Shown here piece by piece: positions 29,437-39,567 of a stretch of 46,741 nt of DNA. The stretch is from assembly GCF_900113085.1 (NCBI RefSeq), contig NZ_FOOC01000015.1, forward strand, positions 1-46,741, given 5' to 3'. The stretch is from Fontimonas thermophila (lineage in GTDB: Bacteria; Pseudomonadota; Gammaproteobacteria; Nevskiales; Nevskiaceae). The stretch's first letter is position 1. Each line of letters opens with the position of its first letter. A model generated the notes under the pieces. The model worked only from the letters and a program-made list of their open reading frames with translations. It was not told the DNA's origin and made no database searches. The position numbers and the translations under genes were made by a program.

Positions 29437-30297
29437 CTACAGGCGACGGTGGTCGAGGACCGGAAAGCTGCGGCGGTATTGCCGGCGCGCCTGCGCATCG
29501 AGCACCGCCACCGCCAATCCCGGCGTGTCCGCACAGCTTGCGATCACGTGCCCCCAGGGTTCGACGATGCAGCTATGCCCCCAGGTGCGCCGGCCGCCGG
29601 CATGCGTCCCGCACTGGTTGGACGCCAGCACGTGGCACAGGTTCTCGACCGCACGCGCGCGCAGCAACACCTCCCAGTGCGCCTGCCCGGTACGCGCCGT
29701 GAATGCCGAGGGCACGCACAGCACCTCGGCACCTTGTGCGACCAGGCGGCGATACAGCTCGGGAAAGCGCAGATCGTAACAAACGGACAATCCCAACCGT
29801 CCGATGGGCGTATCGACGACCACCGGATTCGGTGCGCCCGGGGCGATCGTTGCCGATTCGCGGTAACTTTCGGGTGCGGGAGTATCGCCATCACCCGCCT
29901 CGGCCGTGGCGCCCGGCAGCTCGACATCGAACAGGTGGATCTTGTCGTAGCGCGCGATACGCTCGCCCCGCGCGTTCCAGACTCCGCAGCTGGCATAGAC
30001 GTGTCCGGGATCGCCCGGCACTCTGAGCGGAATCGTGCCGCCGACGATCCACAGACCGAGCGCACGTGCGCTCTGCGCGAGAAAATCCTGGATCGGCCCG
30101 TCTCCCTCGGCCTCGGCGATGGCCAGCTTGTCGGTCTCCCGCGCCCCCATCAGCGCGAAGTTTTCCGGCAGCACGGCCAGGCACGCCCCGGCCTCGGCTG
30201 CCGCGCGCAGCAGGCGTGCAGCCGCTTCGAGGTTGGCATCGCGCTCGGCGCCGGAGGTCATCTGGATCACGGCGGCCCGCATGGTGCTGTCGTTCAT
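29437..30297 (-). CDS. Nitrilase-superfamily carbon-nitrogen hydrolase, Nit1-like
   Basis: The 286-aa enzyme has a full Glu-Lys-Cys triad: Glu45 in LAVLPENF, Lys119 in [11 protein letters not shown] and Cys173 in [13 protein letters not shown]. The closest known activity is deaminated glutathione amidase, a metabolite-repair enzyme. An omega-amidase-like role is possible. The ATG at 30297 overlaps the yhdP stop (ATGA); an upstream in-frame ATG at 30351 would lie inside yhdP. In many genomes yhdP and tldD are adjacent and this gene stands between them, coupled to yhdP. Confidence 0.92.
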   Translation of the reverse strand: MNDSTMRAAVIQMTSGAERDANLEAAARLLRAAAEAGACLAVLPENFALMGARETDKLAIAEAEGDGPIQDFLAQSARALGLWIVGGTIPLRVPGDPGHVYASCGVWNARGERIARYDKIHLFDVELPGATAEAGDGDTPAPESYRESATIAPGAPNPVVVDTPIGRLGLSVCYDLRFPELYRRLVAQGAEVLCVPSAFTARTGQAHWEVLLRARAVENLCHVLASNQCGTHAGGRRTWGHSCIVEPWGHVIASCADTPGLAVAVLDAQARRQYRRSFPVLDHRRL

Positions 30298-33200
30298 CGG
30301 ATCTCGCTCAGAATCTGTGTCTCGAGGCGCTCGACCTTGGGATTGTCCCACGGTCCGCTGATGTGATAGCTGAACTGGCTGACCTGATCGAGCGGCTTGT
30401 CGAGCAGCTCCTGCGCCAGCAGCACCAGCGCCCCCACCGCCGGACCACCGACCAATGCCGCACCCAAGGTCACGCCGGAAGAAAGATCGGGATAAACGGT
30501 GACCCGCTGATCGTAATCGCGCGCGAGCAGCCCTACCCGGCCGCGGATGTCCATCCGCAGCGAAGGTCCATCGATAGTCAGATCGTCGGTTGTCGCATCA
30601 CCGCCGGCGAGCGTGAACCGACCCTTGATGCCGTCGAAAGCCAGGCCGCGGCCGACAACGTCGTCGAAATCGAGCGTCAGCCGCCGCGGCAAGGCGTAGA
30701 AGTTGATCAGGCCGAGGACGCGGCTCGCACCGGGGCGCACCGCGCGCAACTGACCGTTGGCGGCCTCGACGTCGATCGTGCCGGCGGCCATTTCCCAGCG
30801 TATGCCCTCGGATGCCGGCAGCCAGCGCAGCTCGCCGTTGAAACGGGCGCGCTCGGCCGCGAGATTGGGCGCATACCCCAGGGCGGCGAGCAGGGCATCG
30901 ATCCGGCGAATCTCGGACGTAAAACGCAGCTCACCCGACGAGCGCCCGCCAATCCGCCGCCAGGCACCACTGGCCGCCAGGTCCACCGCCCCGCCGCCGA
31001 TCTGCAGGCGTTGCAAAACCTGGCCTCCCGGCACCTGCGCGGTGACGAGCTCGGCGCGACCGAGTGCGACCTCTCCGATGATCAGCCGTTCGCAAACCGC
31101 ATCCACCGTCGGCCAAGACGCCGGTTCAAGCGGTGACGCTGTCGTGGCTTGTGCGGTCTGCTCCGGCGGGGAGTCGTCATCTGTCGATGCAGGCAGGGCA
31201 TCGGCCTGCAGGTGATCGAGCTCGACGCGCAGATGGTTGGCATCGCCGGCCTGCCAGTGCACCCGGCCGAGCGCACCCTCACCGGCGAGATCGATCAACC
31301 AGCCATCGGCCGTCGGCCGGTAGCGCAAGCGCGAGGGGCGCAGCGCATACCCTTTCCACACCAGACTGTCGACGTCGAGGTCGATCGCATCCAGGTGCAG
31401 GGATTCCCCAGCCGCGCCGTCGCCGCGCGCACCCACGAGCAGCGGCAGCCACGCGGCCGGCTCAAAACGCCCGATCCGCCCATCGAGCACGAAGCCGCCG
31501 ACACGCGCGGGCGGCGCCTCGTCGCGACCCAGCCGGGCCGACAACCCTGCGATGCGTGCGGGCGACTCGGCATCCGGCGCGATTGCGACGCTGACGCCGA
31601 GCCGTCCGGCGTAGCCGACATCGACCCGCATCGGCGTCCCGCCGGTGATGCGCACCCGAACCGGCGCGGCGGCGTCCATCGTTTTCCCCAGCGGCGCCGG
31701 CAGCTCGATGGCGGTGCCGACCAGATCCGAGCTGAGCGTGAGCGCGGCATCGCCGTCACGTAGCGGCAGCGCCAGTTCCCAGACGCTTTGTCCCTGCAGC
31801 GCCGGCCGCAGAAAACCGGGCAGGAACTGCGCCGCACCACTGCCATCGGCGCGCGGCGCAAACGGGAAACGGCCACGCACGACCCCGTAGGTCCCCTCCT
31901 GGGCATCGATGCGCAGGGTAAGCGGCAGATCCTCGAACTGACCGTGCAGTGCCTCGGCGGTGACCCCATGCTCGGTGAAAGCCAGAGTGCCGCGCAAACC
32001 GGTGACCGGGGAAAGATTCGCATAGCGCAGCTCGCCGTCGGCGATCGCAACGCTACCTTGCACGGACACCGGCTGGGCATGATCGAGCGGGATGCGCAGC
32101 GTCAGATCAACGCGCGCAGCCCCGCGCGCCTGGGTGTAGTCGAGCAGGCCGCGGAGCGGCTTGCGCAACGGCGAGTCGCGCAGAAAATCGTAATGGCGCG
32201 CCAGATCGCCCTCGACCGTGCCCGCCACCGTGAGCAGATGTTCGTGAAAATCGTCGAAGCGCACCTCGGCACCGACGATGCGGCTACTGCCGATGCGCCC
32301 CGCATCCGCGGTGATCACGAGGCTATTACCCCGGAACAGCAGGTGGGCGCGCAAGCCCGTGATGCGCGGCCAGTCCGGCGCGTAGTTAAGCACGGTATCG
32401 GCTGTGTCGATGTCCAGCCGCCACTCCCCGGTCGGCCGGGTATCGAAGGGAAAGTCGGCGAGTGGACCGCGGATGCGCAGCTCCGCGCGCGGGATGCGGG
32501 CACCGACGATGCCCCGCGCCAGCCAGGTCTTGAGGCCATCGGACCAATGCCGCGGCATGTACCGCCGGGCATCGAGCGCGTTCTCGCCTGCAAAGTCCAT
32601 GGCCAGATCGAGCACGGGCGATGCACCCTCGGCCTGCGGCAGCCGCAGCTCGAAACGCCCGCTGCCGGCCAGGCTCGCAAGCCGCCATCCAAACGCCTCG
32701 CTGCCGATACGCCAGCCGTCGCCAGCGCGCGCCCAGCGCAGTTCGGCATCGACCGCATCGAAAGCAAGCGGTTCCTCCAGCGTCGCCGGCAGCTCGACCA
32801 CCAGCGGGGCCTGGACCAGATGCAGCCGCCCGCCGCTTTCGTCGGCACTGAACTCGCCTTGGACACCGGCCAGGCCAACCCTGGAGTCGGCGCGCAGTGC
32901 AAGGCCGGACAGCCGGGCACGCGCCGACCAGCGCGCACCCTGCGCACCATCGCGCCAGCGCAGCACCAACCCCTCGACCACACCGCCGGTGCGCGCCAGC
33001 TTCTGCACCCAGTCGGGCGCATGGCGCCAGATCCCGCTCCACGGCGAAAGCCGGGTCAGATCGATACGGTCGGCGTCAACGTCGTAGGCGGATACGCCAT
33101 CGGCATTCGCGTACCGCACACTGCCCCGCAGCAGGGATTCACCGTCGAAATCGAGCTCGGTGACATCGATGTGCCAACCCTGTGGGGTACGCGTGTAATC

Positions 33201-34100
33201 AAAGACCGCGGCGCTGCGCAGCGCGCTCGACAGCACGCCGGCGCGGGCCAACACGAGAGCACCCGTGTTGAGCTCGACATGCGCGTGGGCGATGTGTCCG
33301 CGCTCGATCTCCCCGCTGATGTGCGCTTCCAGTTCCTGGGCGAGGATCTGCGTGCCGGGCAGCAGATATGGCCGCAACCAGCCCTGCGGCCGCAATCCCT
33401 GGATGTTCGCCTCGAAACGCCCTCTCCAGCTGCTGAACTGCGCCACCGCGCCGTCGATCCGGGCTTCGATGGTGAACACGCCCCCGCGGTCGGCGGGCAG
33501 TCGCAGCTCACCGGCGAGCTCAAAGCCGCTGGCGGTCTTGTCCAGATCGAGCGCTTCGATGCGCACGTTCAGCGGAGTTGGGCCGAACGCGTGATGGGCA
33601 ATGCGCAGTTCGCTGCCTTCGATGGCCACGTGCTCGAAGCGCTCGAGACCGTCCAGCCACTGCTCGTGGGCGGCGGCTTGCTGGGTCTCGCCCGGTTCGA
33701 AGCCGGCGATCCGCAGACGGCCCTGTGCGTCGACCTCGGCGGTCACGCGTATACCGGAGATTTCCAGATGCGACGGCAGAAACTCGCCGGCGAGCAGGCG
33801 GCGCAGACCGATCCCGAGGCTCAGCCGTTCAAGGCGCAATTCCTCGCTGCCATCGGTGCTGTAGAGCGTGATGTCATTGAGCTCGAGGCGGGGGGCAAGC
33901 CCGCGCCAGGCAAGACTGATCCCCCCGATCTGCACCGGCCGACCGGCGACGCCGCTGACCCAATCCGCGAGCTGCTCGCGATAACTCGGCACGGTGAGCA
34001 CGGCGAGCTGGAATGCACCGCTTAGGACCGCACCGGCGATGACCACAAGGGCGATCAGCGAAACCCCCCAGGTCCACCAACGACGTTTGACGCGCTCCAT
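30294..34100 (-). CDS. yhdP: YhdP family AsmA-like envelope protein
   Basis: The 1268-aa protein has one N-terminal membrane helix (WGVSLIALVVIAGAVLSGAF, about residues 12-35) and a very long periplasmic beta-rich body. The DUF3971 core and the C-terminal AsmA-like domain are recognisable (AANGQLRAVRPGASRVLGLI, FDDVVGRGLAFDGIKGRF, SLRMDIRGRVGLLARDYDQ, each in part). YhdP in E. coli is one of the AsmA-like bridge proteins that move phospholipids to the outer membrane. Length agrees (E. coli 1266 aa). It lies between rng (95-bp gap) and nit1 (4-nt overlap). Confidence 0.95.
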   Translation of the reverse strand: MERVKRRWWTWGVSLIALVVIAGAVLSGAFQLAVLTVPSYREQLADWVSGVAGRPVQIGGISLAWRGLAPRLELNDITLYSTDGSEELRLERLSLGIGLRRLLAGEFLPSHLEISGIRVTAEVDAQGRLRIAGFEPGETQQAAAHEQWLDGLERFEHVAIEGSELRIAHHAFGPTPLNVRIEALDLDKTASGFELAGELRLPADRGGVFTIEARIDGAVAQFSSWRGRFEANIQGLRPQGWLRPYLLPGTQILAQELEAHISGEIERGHIAHAHVELNTGALVLARAGVLSSALRSAAVFDYTRTPQGWHIDVTELDFDGESLLRGSVRYANADGVSAYDVDADRIDLTRLSPWSGIWRHAPDWVQKLARTGGVVEGLVLRWRDGAQGARWSARARLSGLALRADSRVGLAGVQGEFSADESGGRLHLVQAPLVVELPATLEEPLAFDAVDAELRWARAGDGWRIGSEAFGWRLASLAGSGRFELRLPQAEGASPVLDLAMDFAGENALDARRYMPRHWSDGLKTWLARGIVGARIPRAELRIRGPLADFPFDTRPTGEWRLDIDTADTVLNYAPDWPRITGLRAHLLFRGNSLVITADAGRIGSSRIVGAEVRFDDFHEHLLTVAGTVEGDLARHYDFLRDSPLRKPLRGLLDYTQARGAARVDLTLRIPLDHAQPVSVQGSVAIADGELRYANLSPVTGLRGTLAFTEHGVTAEALHGQFEDLPLTLRIDAQEGTYGVVRGRFPFAPRADGSGAAQFLPGFLRPALQGQSVWELALPLRDGDAALTLSSDLVGTAIELPAPLGKTMDAAAPVRVRITGGTPMRVDVGYAGRLGVSVAIAPDAESPARIAGLSARLGRDEAPPARVGGFVLDGRIGRFEPAAWLPLLVGARGDGAAGESLHLDAIDLDVDSLVWKGYALRPSRLRYRPTADGWLIDLAGEGALGRVHWQAGDANHLRVELDHLQADALPASTDDDSPPEQTAQATTASPLEPASWPTVDAVCERLIIGEVALGRAELVTAQVPGGQVLQRLQIGGGAVDLAASGAWRRIGGRSSGELRFTSEIRRIDALLAALGYAPNLAAERARFNGELRWLPASEGIRWEMAAGTIDVEAANGQLRAVRPGASRVLGLINFYALPRRLTLDFDDVVGRGLAFDGIKGRFTLAGGDATTDDLTIDGPSLRMDIRGRVGLLARDYDQRVTVYPDLSSGVTLGAALVGGPAVGALVLLAQELLDKPLDQVSQFSYHISGPWDNPKVERLETQILSEIR

Positions 34101-34195
34101 CGACGGCTGTCCGGGTGATTCGAGAAAAGCAGCAGAAAGGGAATGACGGGTGCGCTATTGTCACGCCAGGGCGATCTGGACGGTAGGTGCTGCGT

Positions 34196-35653
34196 TCAAA
34201 GCGGCACCACGTCGAAGGTCTCCTGGCCGTATGCCGACTCGGCCTGCAGGCGAATCGGACGGTTGAGCGCGGCCTCAAGATCGGCGAGCCCGAGCGACTG
34301 CTCCTCGACCAGGCGCTGGATCACGTTGGCTGCGGCCAGTACCAGAAACCCTTTGGCCTCGAACTGGCGCGATGCGCGCTGGATCTCGCGCATGATTTCG
34401 TGACAGACGGTCTCGACGGTCTTGATCATGCCGCTACCGGCGCAGGTCGGGCACGGCTCGCACAGAATGTGGCCGAGCGACTCGCGCGTGCGCTTGCGTG
34501 TCATCTCGACCAGGCCAAGCGGCGAAAAGGGGTACACCTGTGTCCGCGCATGATCCGCGGCCAGGGCGCGTTCCAAGGTTCGCAGCACCTGGGCACGATG
34601 ATCCTCGGACTTCATGTCGATGAAATCGATGATGATGATGCCGCCGAGATTGCGTAGCCGCAGTTGGCGCGCGATCGCCTGTGCCGCCTCGAGGTTGGTC
34701 TTGAGCACCGTCTCCTCGAGCGTGCGGTGCCCGGTATAGGCGCCGGTGTTGACGTCGATGGTCGTCATCGCCTCGGTCTGGTCGATGACCAGATGCCCGC
34801 CGGATTTGAGCTCGACCCGGCGCTTGAGTGCGCGGTCGATGTCGTCTTCGACGCCGTACAAATCGAAGATCGGGGCCGGACCCTCGTACAACTCGATCAG
34901 AGGTGCCGCCTGCGGCACGAACAGTTGCGCGAATTGTTTCACGCGCCGGCATTCCTCGGCATTGTCGATGCGCACGCGCTCGACGTCGGTCCCGAGCAGA
35001 TCGCGCAGGATGCGCATCGACAGCGGCAGATCGCCGTGCACGAGCGTGCCGGGCTTGGCAACTGCCGCCTTGTCGCTGATCGCCTTCCACAGGCGCAGCA
35101 GGAAAGCGACGTCGTCCTCCAGCGCCTTGGCATCGGCGCCCTCGGCGGCAGTGCGCGCGATGAGGCCGTATTGTGGAACCATGCGCTGCCGAAGCTCATC
35201 GAGGATGGACTTGAGCCGCTCACGCTCGGTTTCATCCTCGATGCGCGCCGATACGCCGACGTGTTTCTCGTGCGGCAGCAACACCAGATAGCGCGACGGG
35301 ATCGACAGCAAGGTGGTCAGGCGCGCGCCCTTGGTCCCGAGAGGATCCTTGAGCACCTGCACGAGCACCTGCTGACCCTCGTGGAGCAACTGGGTGATGC
35401 TCGGTTGGATCTCGCCGTTGGGCGTCAGCGGCACCATGTCGGCGACGTGCAGGAACGCAGTGCGCGCCAGGCCGATCTCGACGAAGGCCGCCTGCATGCC
35501 CGGCAGCACGCGCTGTACCGTGCCCTTGTAGATATTGCCGGTCAGGCCGTGGCGCGAGGCGCGCTGCACGTGGATCTCCTGCGCAGCGCCGCCCTCGACC
35601 AGCGCGACACGGGTTTCCTGTGGACCGATGTTGACCAGGATTTCCGTGCTCAT
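34196..35653 (-). CDS. rng: Ribonuclease G
   Basis: The 485-aa endoribonuclease matures the 5' end of 16S rRNA and degrades mRNA. The S1 domain is at about residues 35-85 (GNIYKGTVQRVLPGMQAAF). The catalytic Mg2+ Asp pair is Asp300 in TTIDVNTGAYTG and Asp343 in IIIIDFIDMK, spaced as in RNase E. The zinc-link is CEPCPTCAGSG. There is no long C-terminal scaffold, which separates it from RNase E. It overlaps maf by 4 nt. Confidence 0.97.
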   Translation of the reverse strand: MSTEILVNIGPQETRVALVEGGAAQEIHVQRASRHGLTGNIYKGTVQRVLPGMQAAFVEIGLARTAFLHVADMVPLTPNGEIQPSITQLLHEGQQVLVQVLKDPLGTKGARLTTLLSIPSRYLVLLPHEKHVGVSARIEDETERERLKSILDELRQRMVPQYGLIARTAAEGADAKALEDDVAFLLRLWKAISDKAAVAKPGTLVHGDLPLSMRILRDLLGTDVERVRIDNAEECRRVKQFAQLFVPQAAPLIELYEGPAPIFDLYGVEDDIDRALKRRVELKSGGHLVIDQTEAMTTIDVNTGAYTGHRTLEETVLKTNLEAAQAIARQLRLRNLGGIIIIDFIDMKSEDHRAQVLRTLERALAADHARTQVYPFSPLGLVEMTRKRTRESLGHILCEPCPTCAGSGMIKTVETVCHEIMREIQRASRQFEAKGFLVLAAANVIQRLVEEQSLGLADLEAALNRPIRLQAESAYGQETFDVVPL

Positions 35654-36267
35654 CGGGCAGATCCGGCCCTCGAAACGTTCGGCGCCAGCACATCGATCCC
35701 GAACTCGCGCAGCAGCGCGCAGGTCTCGTACAGCGGCAAACCGACGACACCGCTATAGCTGCCGCGGATCTCGCGGACGAAAACCGCGCCCAGACCCTGG
35801 ATGCCGTAGGCACCCGCCTTGTCGGCCGGCTCGCCGCTGGCCCAGTAGGCCTCGGCCTGCTCCGGCGCGATCGGCCCCATCCATACCTGGGTGACCGACA
35901 CGCGCACTGCCTCACGGTTTTGGTGCACCAGCGCCACGGCCGAATACACCTCGTGTGGGCGATCGGACAGCTGCTGCAGCAGCTCGAGCGCATGCGCCCG
36001 CGAAACCGGCTTGCCGAGAATCCGGCCGTCAAGAACGACGTCGGTATCGGCGCCGAGTACCGGCAGATCGGCCCCACTGCGCGCGGCTCCGGCCCGGGCT
36101 TTTGCGAGCGCGATACGCCCGGCATAGTCGGCCGGCGGCTCGCCGGGACGCGCGATCTCCACGACGTCGGCCGGACACACCCGGAACCTGAGGCCAAGCT
36201 GGGCCAGCAAGGCCTGCCGGCGCGGCGACTGCGACGCGAGCACTAATTGCACGTCTTGTACGTCCAC
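35650..36267 (-). CDS. maf: Maf-family nucleotide pyrophosphatase (YhdE type)
   Basis: The 205-aa house-cleaning enzyme hydrolyses non-canonical or excess NTPs (dTTP/UTP-type in YhdE). The signature LASQSPRRQALLAQLG is at the N-terminus, and LGADTDVVLDGRILGKP and GAYGIQGLGAVFVREIRGS (in part) are visible. The start is GTG at 36267, supported by GGGAG six bases upstream. Its stop overlaps the rng ATG. The 90 bp upstream is shared with the divergent aldolase-domain gene. Confidence 0.95.
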   Translation of the reverse strand: MDVQDVQLVLASQSPRRQALLAQLGLRFRVCPADVVEIARPGEPPADYAGRIALAKARAGAARSGADLPVLGADTDVVLDGRILGKPVSRAHALELLQQLSDRPHEVYSAVALVHQNREAVRVSVTQVWMGPIAPEQAEAYWASGEPADKAGAYGIQGLGAVFVREIRGSYSGVVGLPLYETCALLREFGIDVLAPNVSRAGSAR

Positions 36268-36357
36268 CCAGACTCCCGATCGGGGAAATTTTTACTGATG
36301 GTGATCGGCCGACCACACTCTGGGCTAGAGTGGAATCCCTGCCAGCGGAGCCCGATC

Positions 36358-37134
36358 ATGACGACCCCTGCCGAGCATCCTAGCCTGAACGTCCGCAACC
36401 GCGTCTCCCCCGAGGAATGGGCAATGCGCGTCAACCTCGCAGCAGCCTACCGGCTCGTCGCCCATTTCGGGTGGGATGATCTCGTGTTCACCCACATTTC
36501 CGCCCGCGTACCGGGCTCGGAGCACCATTTCCTGATCAATCCCTATGGCTGGCTGTTCGACGAGATCACGGCATCGAGCCTGGTCAAAGTCGATCTCGAC
36601 GGGCGCAAGGTCATGGATTCGCCTTACGACATCAACCCGGCCGGCTTCACCATCCACAGCGCCATCCACGCCGCCCGCGCCGACGCGCACTGCGTCATGC
36701 ACACGCACTCGCTCAACGGTGTCGCGGTATCGGCACAAAAACACGGTCTGCTGCCGATCTCCCAGCAGGCGACACTGGTCCTCGCCTCCCTCGCCTACCA
36801 CGACTATGAAGGCATCGCCCTGCGCGACGACGAAAAACCGCGGCTGGTCGCCGATCTCGGCGACAAGACCTTTCTGATGCTGCGTAACCACGGCCTGCTG
36901 ACCGTGGGCGCAACACCGGCGGATGCGTTCCTGGCGATGTACGTCTTCGAGGCCGCCTGCATGATCCAGATCCGCGCCCTGTCTGGCGGTGGCGAGCTGA
37001 TCGCCGTAGACCCGCAAATCGTCGCCGGAGTCCGGCAAGCCGCCGCGATGGTCACGCGCGGCCTTGGTGGTCAGCTCGCCTGGCCGGGTCTGCTGCGCCG
37101 GCTCGACCGCATCGATCCTTCATACAAAACCTGA
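36358..37134 (+). CDS. Class II aldolase/adducin N-terminal domain protein
   Basis: The 258-aa protein resembles fuculose-phosphate aldolase and ribulose-phosphate epimerase folds. Zn-ligand His residues are in MHTHSLNGVAV and RNHGLLTVG, and the fold start is FGWDDLVFTHISARVPG. Many stand-alone members of this size in proteobacteria have no known substrate, so sugar aldolase activity should not be assumed. The ATG at 36358 follows GCGGAG; the longer frame from 36247 overlaps the maf start. It ends 8 bp before the stop of the next, convergent gene. Confidence 0.9.
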   Translation: MTTPAEHPSLNVRNRVSPEEWAMRVNLAAAYRLVAHFGWDDLVFTHISARVPGSEHHFLINPYGWLFDEITASSLVKVDLDGRKVMDSPYDINPAGFTIHSAIHAARADAHCVMHTHSLNGVAVSAQKHGLLPISQQATLVLASLAYHDYEGIALRDDEKPRLVADLGDKTFLMLRNHGLLTVGATPADAFLAMYVFEAACMIQIRALSGGGELIAVDPQIVAGVRQAAAMVTRGLGGQLAWPGLLRRLDRIDPSYKT

Positions 37135-37142
37135 TCCCCCGA

Positions 37143-39218
37143 TCACGACTCCCCGCGCGCCACACCTGCATCGGGCGCTGGTGCGGGCTCGCGCGGCGGC
37201 AGGAAGAACGCGCGCGGCTCGCGCCAGAACCGGTTTACGACTTCGCGCACCAGCGCCCGGCGGTCGCCCAGCGACACCTTCTGTGCACGCAGCGCAACGA
37301 AGAAAGCCAGACTGAAACTGACGAACAAGTTGATCAATCCAATCCCCACGACACCCACGATGGCCATGGCCACCGTCCCCGGCGCCACCGCCCCTTCGAG
37401 TGCGACGATCGAATAACCAAGGAAGGCCGACGAGAAGGTGACGTGACGGATGTCAATCGGCAAACCGAGGATGAAACCCAAAGTGCCGGCCGAACCAAGC
37501 ATGCAACCGAAGAAGAAGTTGCCGGCCAAGCCACCGAGATTATTCTCGACATAGCGTGCCAGGCGCTCGCTGCGCGCACGTCCCAGCAGACGCGTCAGCC
37601 AGCGCAGCTGCAGGATGCGTTGGGGAATGCGGTTGTAAACCGCCTTGTTATCGAAGTATCCGGAAATCAAACCCGCCAGGAACAAAAACACGCCGGCAAT
37701 CGCGGCATGCAGCCAGGCCAGGCTCTGCACGGGATGCTGATCCAAAAGCAGCTTCTCGGCAGTCTGGCGATCGAGATAATGGGCGCCGGTATTGAGATAA
37801 ATCGCAGTGGCAATCAAGACCGGTAACACGAAGGCCGGCACGACATTGCCGACGATGGCCACGAACTGGCTGCGCAGCGTGCGCACGATCAGATCGGCGC
37901 CGATCTGGATGCGCGCACTACGGTTCTCGGCCGCGGCCAGACAGGATGCAAGATACGAAGCCGTCATCGCCGGCTGCTTGGTCGCGATCGTAAAGTGCAG
38001 CAGATAGATCAGCACGAAACCGAGCCCATAGTTCAGGCTGTAAAGCAGTGCCGCGACAATGGGGGCGTGGGGTTCACTTCCCAGCGCGATCTTGATCATC
38101 GCCATCAATGGCACGATCATGCCGGCCCCCAGCGCCGAGCGCAGCATCTCGAAATACTCCTTGCGCGTCGTCGTTACGTAGTGTTCGCCGGCCTTGCCGG
38201 CGTTTTGCGTGATACGCGTGGCCAGGAGCTCCACCGTGCGCCGCCACAACTCGCCGATGCTGTGGCGCGTGTTCTCGGCGCGTACCACCTGCTTGAAGAA
38301 GCGCACGCGCAACACGTTGAGCTCATGCACGGGACGTTCCTCGAGCAATTCGAGCAGGAGCTTTAAGCGCTCGATGTTCTGCGTCAGCCGCACGAGCAGA
38401 ACCGTAAGGCTCACGCTGGCGCCGGTCTGCGCCGCCTGCTTGCGCACCTTGGCGACGATTTCCTCGCACTGATCGAGCAGCACCAATAAGTGCCGATCGT
38501 CGATCTGGGGCGCGCGCTTCTCGGCGAACGCGCGCTGGCGTTCATCGATAAACGAACGCATTTCGACGTTCTGCGTCAGAAATGGGGATTCATAGCGCTC
38601 GATGTCCGGATAGTTGCGGACCAGCTCTGGTTCCAGACCGAGCGCAGCGATGCGATACGAGACGATCAGCAGCGCTTCGAGGATTTGCAGCGGCATGCGC
38701 GCACCCTGCACCGTGCCGGCAGCGCTCCAGTCCAGCGCGTCGAGAAAGGCGACCCAGTCGGCGTCGCTGATGCCTTCGACCCAGCAATAATCATCGTCGC
38801 GCGTAAACAGCAGGCTGACGACATCCTTGAGCTGGGCCGGATCGAGCGCCTCCGGCAACAAGCGGCCCTGCCAGAAACGCCGCCACAGGCCACCGAAAAA
38901 ACTCTCGCCGGTGAGGATGCCGGAATCGCTGAGCAAACGCAGTGGCTGTTTTTCGAAAATCAACCACAACAGGGCGTTACGCACCGCTGCGCGCGCTGCC
39001 GCATCCTCGCGCATACGCTCGGTCAGCATGCGCAGCCGATCACAGGCCTCATCGAGACGGCGCAAGCGGCGTGGCCGCAACCATGTAACGAGCGCAGCGA
39101 TCGCGGCGAGACGCTCGGCATCATCCGGCGCGTTAGCCTGCAAACGGACCAGTGCAGCGTCGAGCGCGCGCCGCGTGCGCTCGGAGGACGACAGGGACCA
39201 TAACCGGTTCAGCGGCAT
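37143..39218 (-). CDS. Multi-spanning membrane protein of the 'site-specific recombinase' (Gcr, PF10136) family
   Basis: The 691-aa product has a soluble, helical N-terminal about 370 residues. A C-terminal half follows with several membrane helices (SALGAGMIVPLMAMIKIAL, FVAIVGNVVPAFVLPVLI, HAAIAGVFLFLAGLISGYF, TVAMAIVGVVGIGLINLFV). It has no tyrosine- or serine-recombinase motif. The name comes from a gonococcal gene linked to pilin variation and is probably misleading. The ATG at 39218 has TTAGGAGTTGAA upstream, which is decisive against the longer frame starting at 39413. Function unknown; a transporter-like or envelope role fits the topology better than DNA recombination. Confidence 0.85.
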   Translation of the reverse strand: MPLNRLWSLSSSERTRRALDAALVRLQANAPDDAERLAAIAALVTWLRPRRLRRLDEACDRLRMLTERMREDAAARAAVRNALLWLIFEKQPLRLLSDSGILTGESFFGGLWRRFWQGRLLPEALDPAQLKDVVSLLFTRDDDYCWVEGISDADWVAFLDALDWSAAGTVQGARMPLQILEALLIVSYRIAALGLEPELVRNYPDIERYESPFLTQNVEMRSFIDERQRAFAEKRAPQIDDRHLLVLLDQCEEIVAKVRKQAAQTGASVSLTVLLVRLTQNIERLKLLLELLEERPVHELNVLRVRFFKQVVRAENTRHSIGELWRRTVELLATRITQNAGKAGEHYVTTTRKEYFEMLRSALGAGMIVPLMAMIKIALGSEPHAPIVAALLYSLNYGLGFVLIYLLHFTIATKQPAMTASYLASCLAAAENRSARIQIGADLIVRTLRSQFVAIVGNVVPAFVLPVLIATAIYLNTGAHYLDRQTAEKLLLDQHPVQSLAWLHAAIAGVFLFLAGLISGYFDNKAVYNRIPQRILQLRWLTRLLGRARSERLARYVENNLGGLAGNFFFGCMLGSAGTLGFILGLPIDIRHVTFSSAFLGYSIVALEGAVAPGTVAMAIVGVVGIGLINLFVSFSLAFFVALRAQKVSLGDRRALVREVVNRFWREPRAFFLPPREPAPAPDAGVARGES

Positions 39219-39529
39219 TTCAACTCCTAAATCTGTACAACGGGTCTGGACAATACCTAGGGACATCCGTATCGATCGGCGCCCGGCGACCCATGCCCGG
39301 ATCCTGGACCCGCCTGCGCCCCCATATCCGCGCCACCGCAACAAAACCGACGGTGGGAACAGACGACCTGCCGGCACGGCGCGATCAGTGTCGCATTGGC
39401 CATGGGCGTTCAAACAGTGTTGGGCAAAAGCCTATCTGGGGTCGGCTTACGCGACCGCCGCACCGTGCGAAAAGAGCCATCGTGGCCAAGTGCTTGGATT
39501 TGCGCCAAGCTTTGCCTTTCATCCCCGGC

Positions 39530-39538
39530 TTATGCACA
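39530..39538 (+). promoter_or_regulatory. Perfect DnaA box upstream of nrdA
   Basis: TTATGCACA matches the DnaA consensus TTATNCACA at every position. It lies about 45 bp upstream of the predicted nrdA -35 element. DnaA is known to regulate nrdAB in E. coli. Confidence 0.6.
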
Positions 39539-39567
39539 AGCCATCATAGCCCTGATTCACCGGATGG

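Noticed and set aside
31788-34025. A 745-codon open frame antisense to yhdP, and similar long antisense frames at 18583-20121, 23843-25741, 27806-29380 and 39519-41387
   Set aside because: They lie wholly opposite genes with clear family motifs. Their translations are low in recognisable motifs and reflect the scarcity of stop codons in GC-rich antisense frames.
37143-39218. Mobile element or integrase inferred from the family name
   Set aside because: There are no recombinase catalytic motifs, terminal repeats or attachment sites; the product is a membrane protein.
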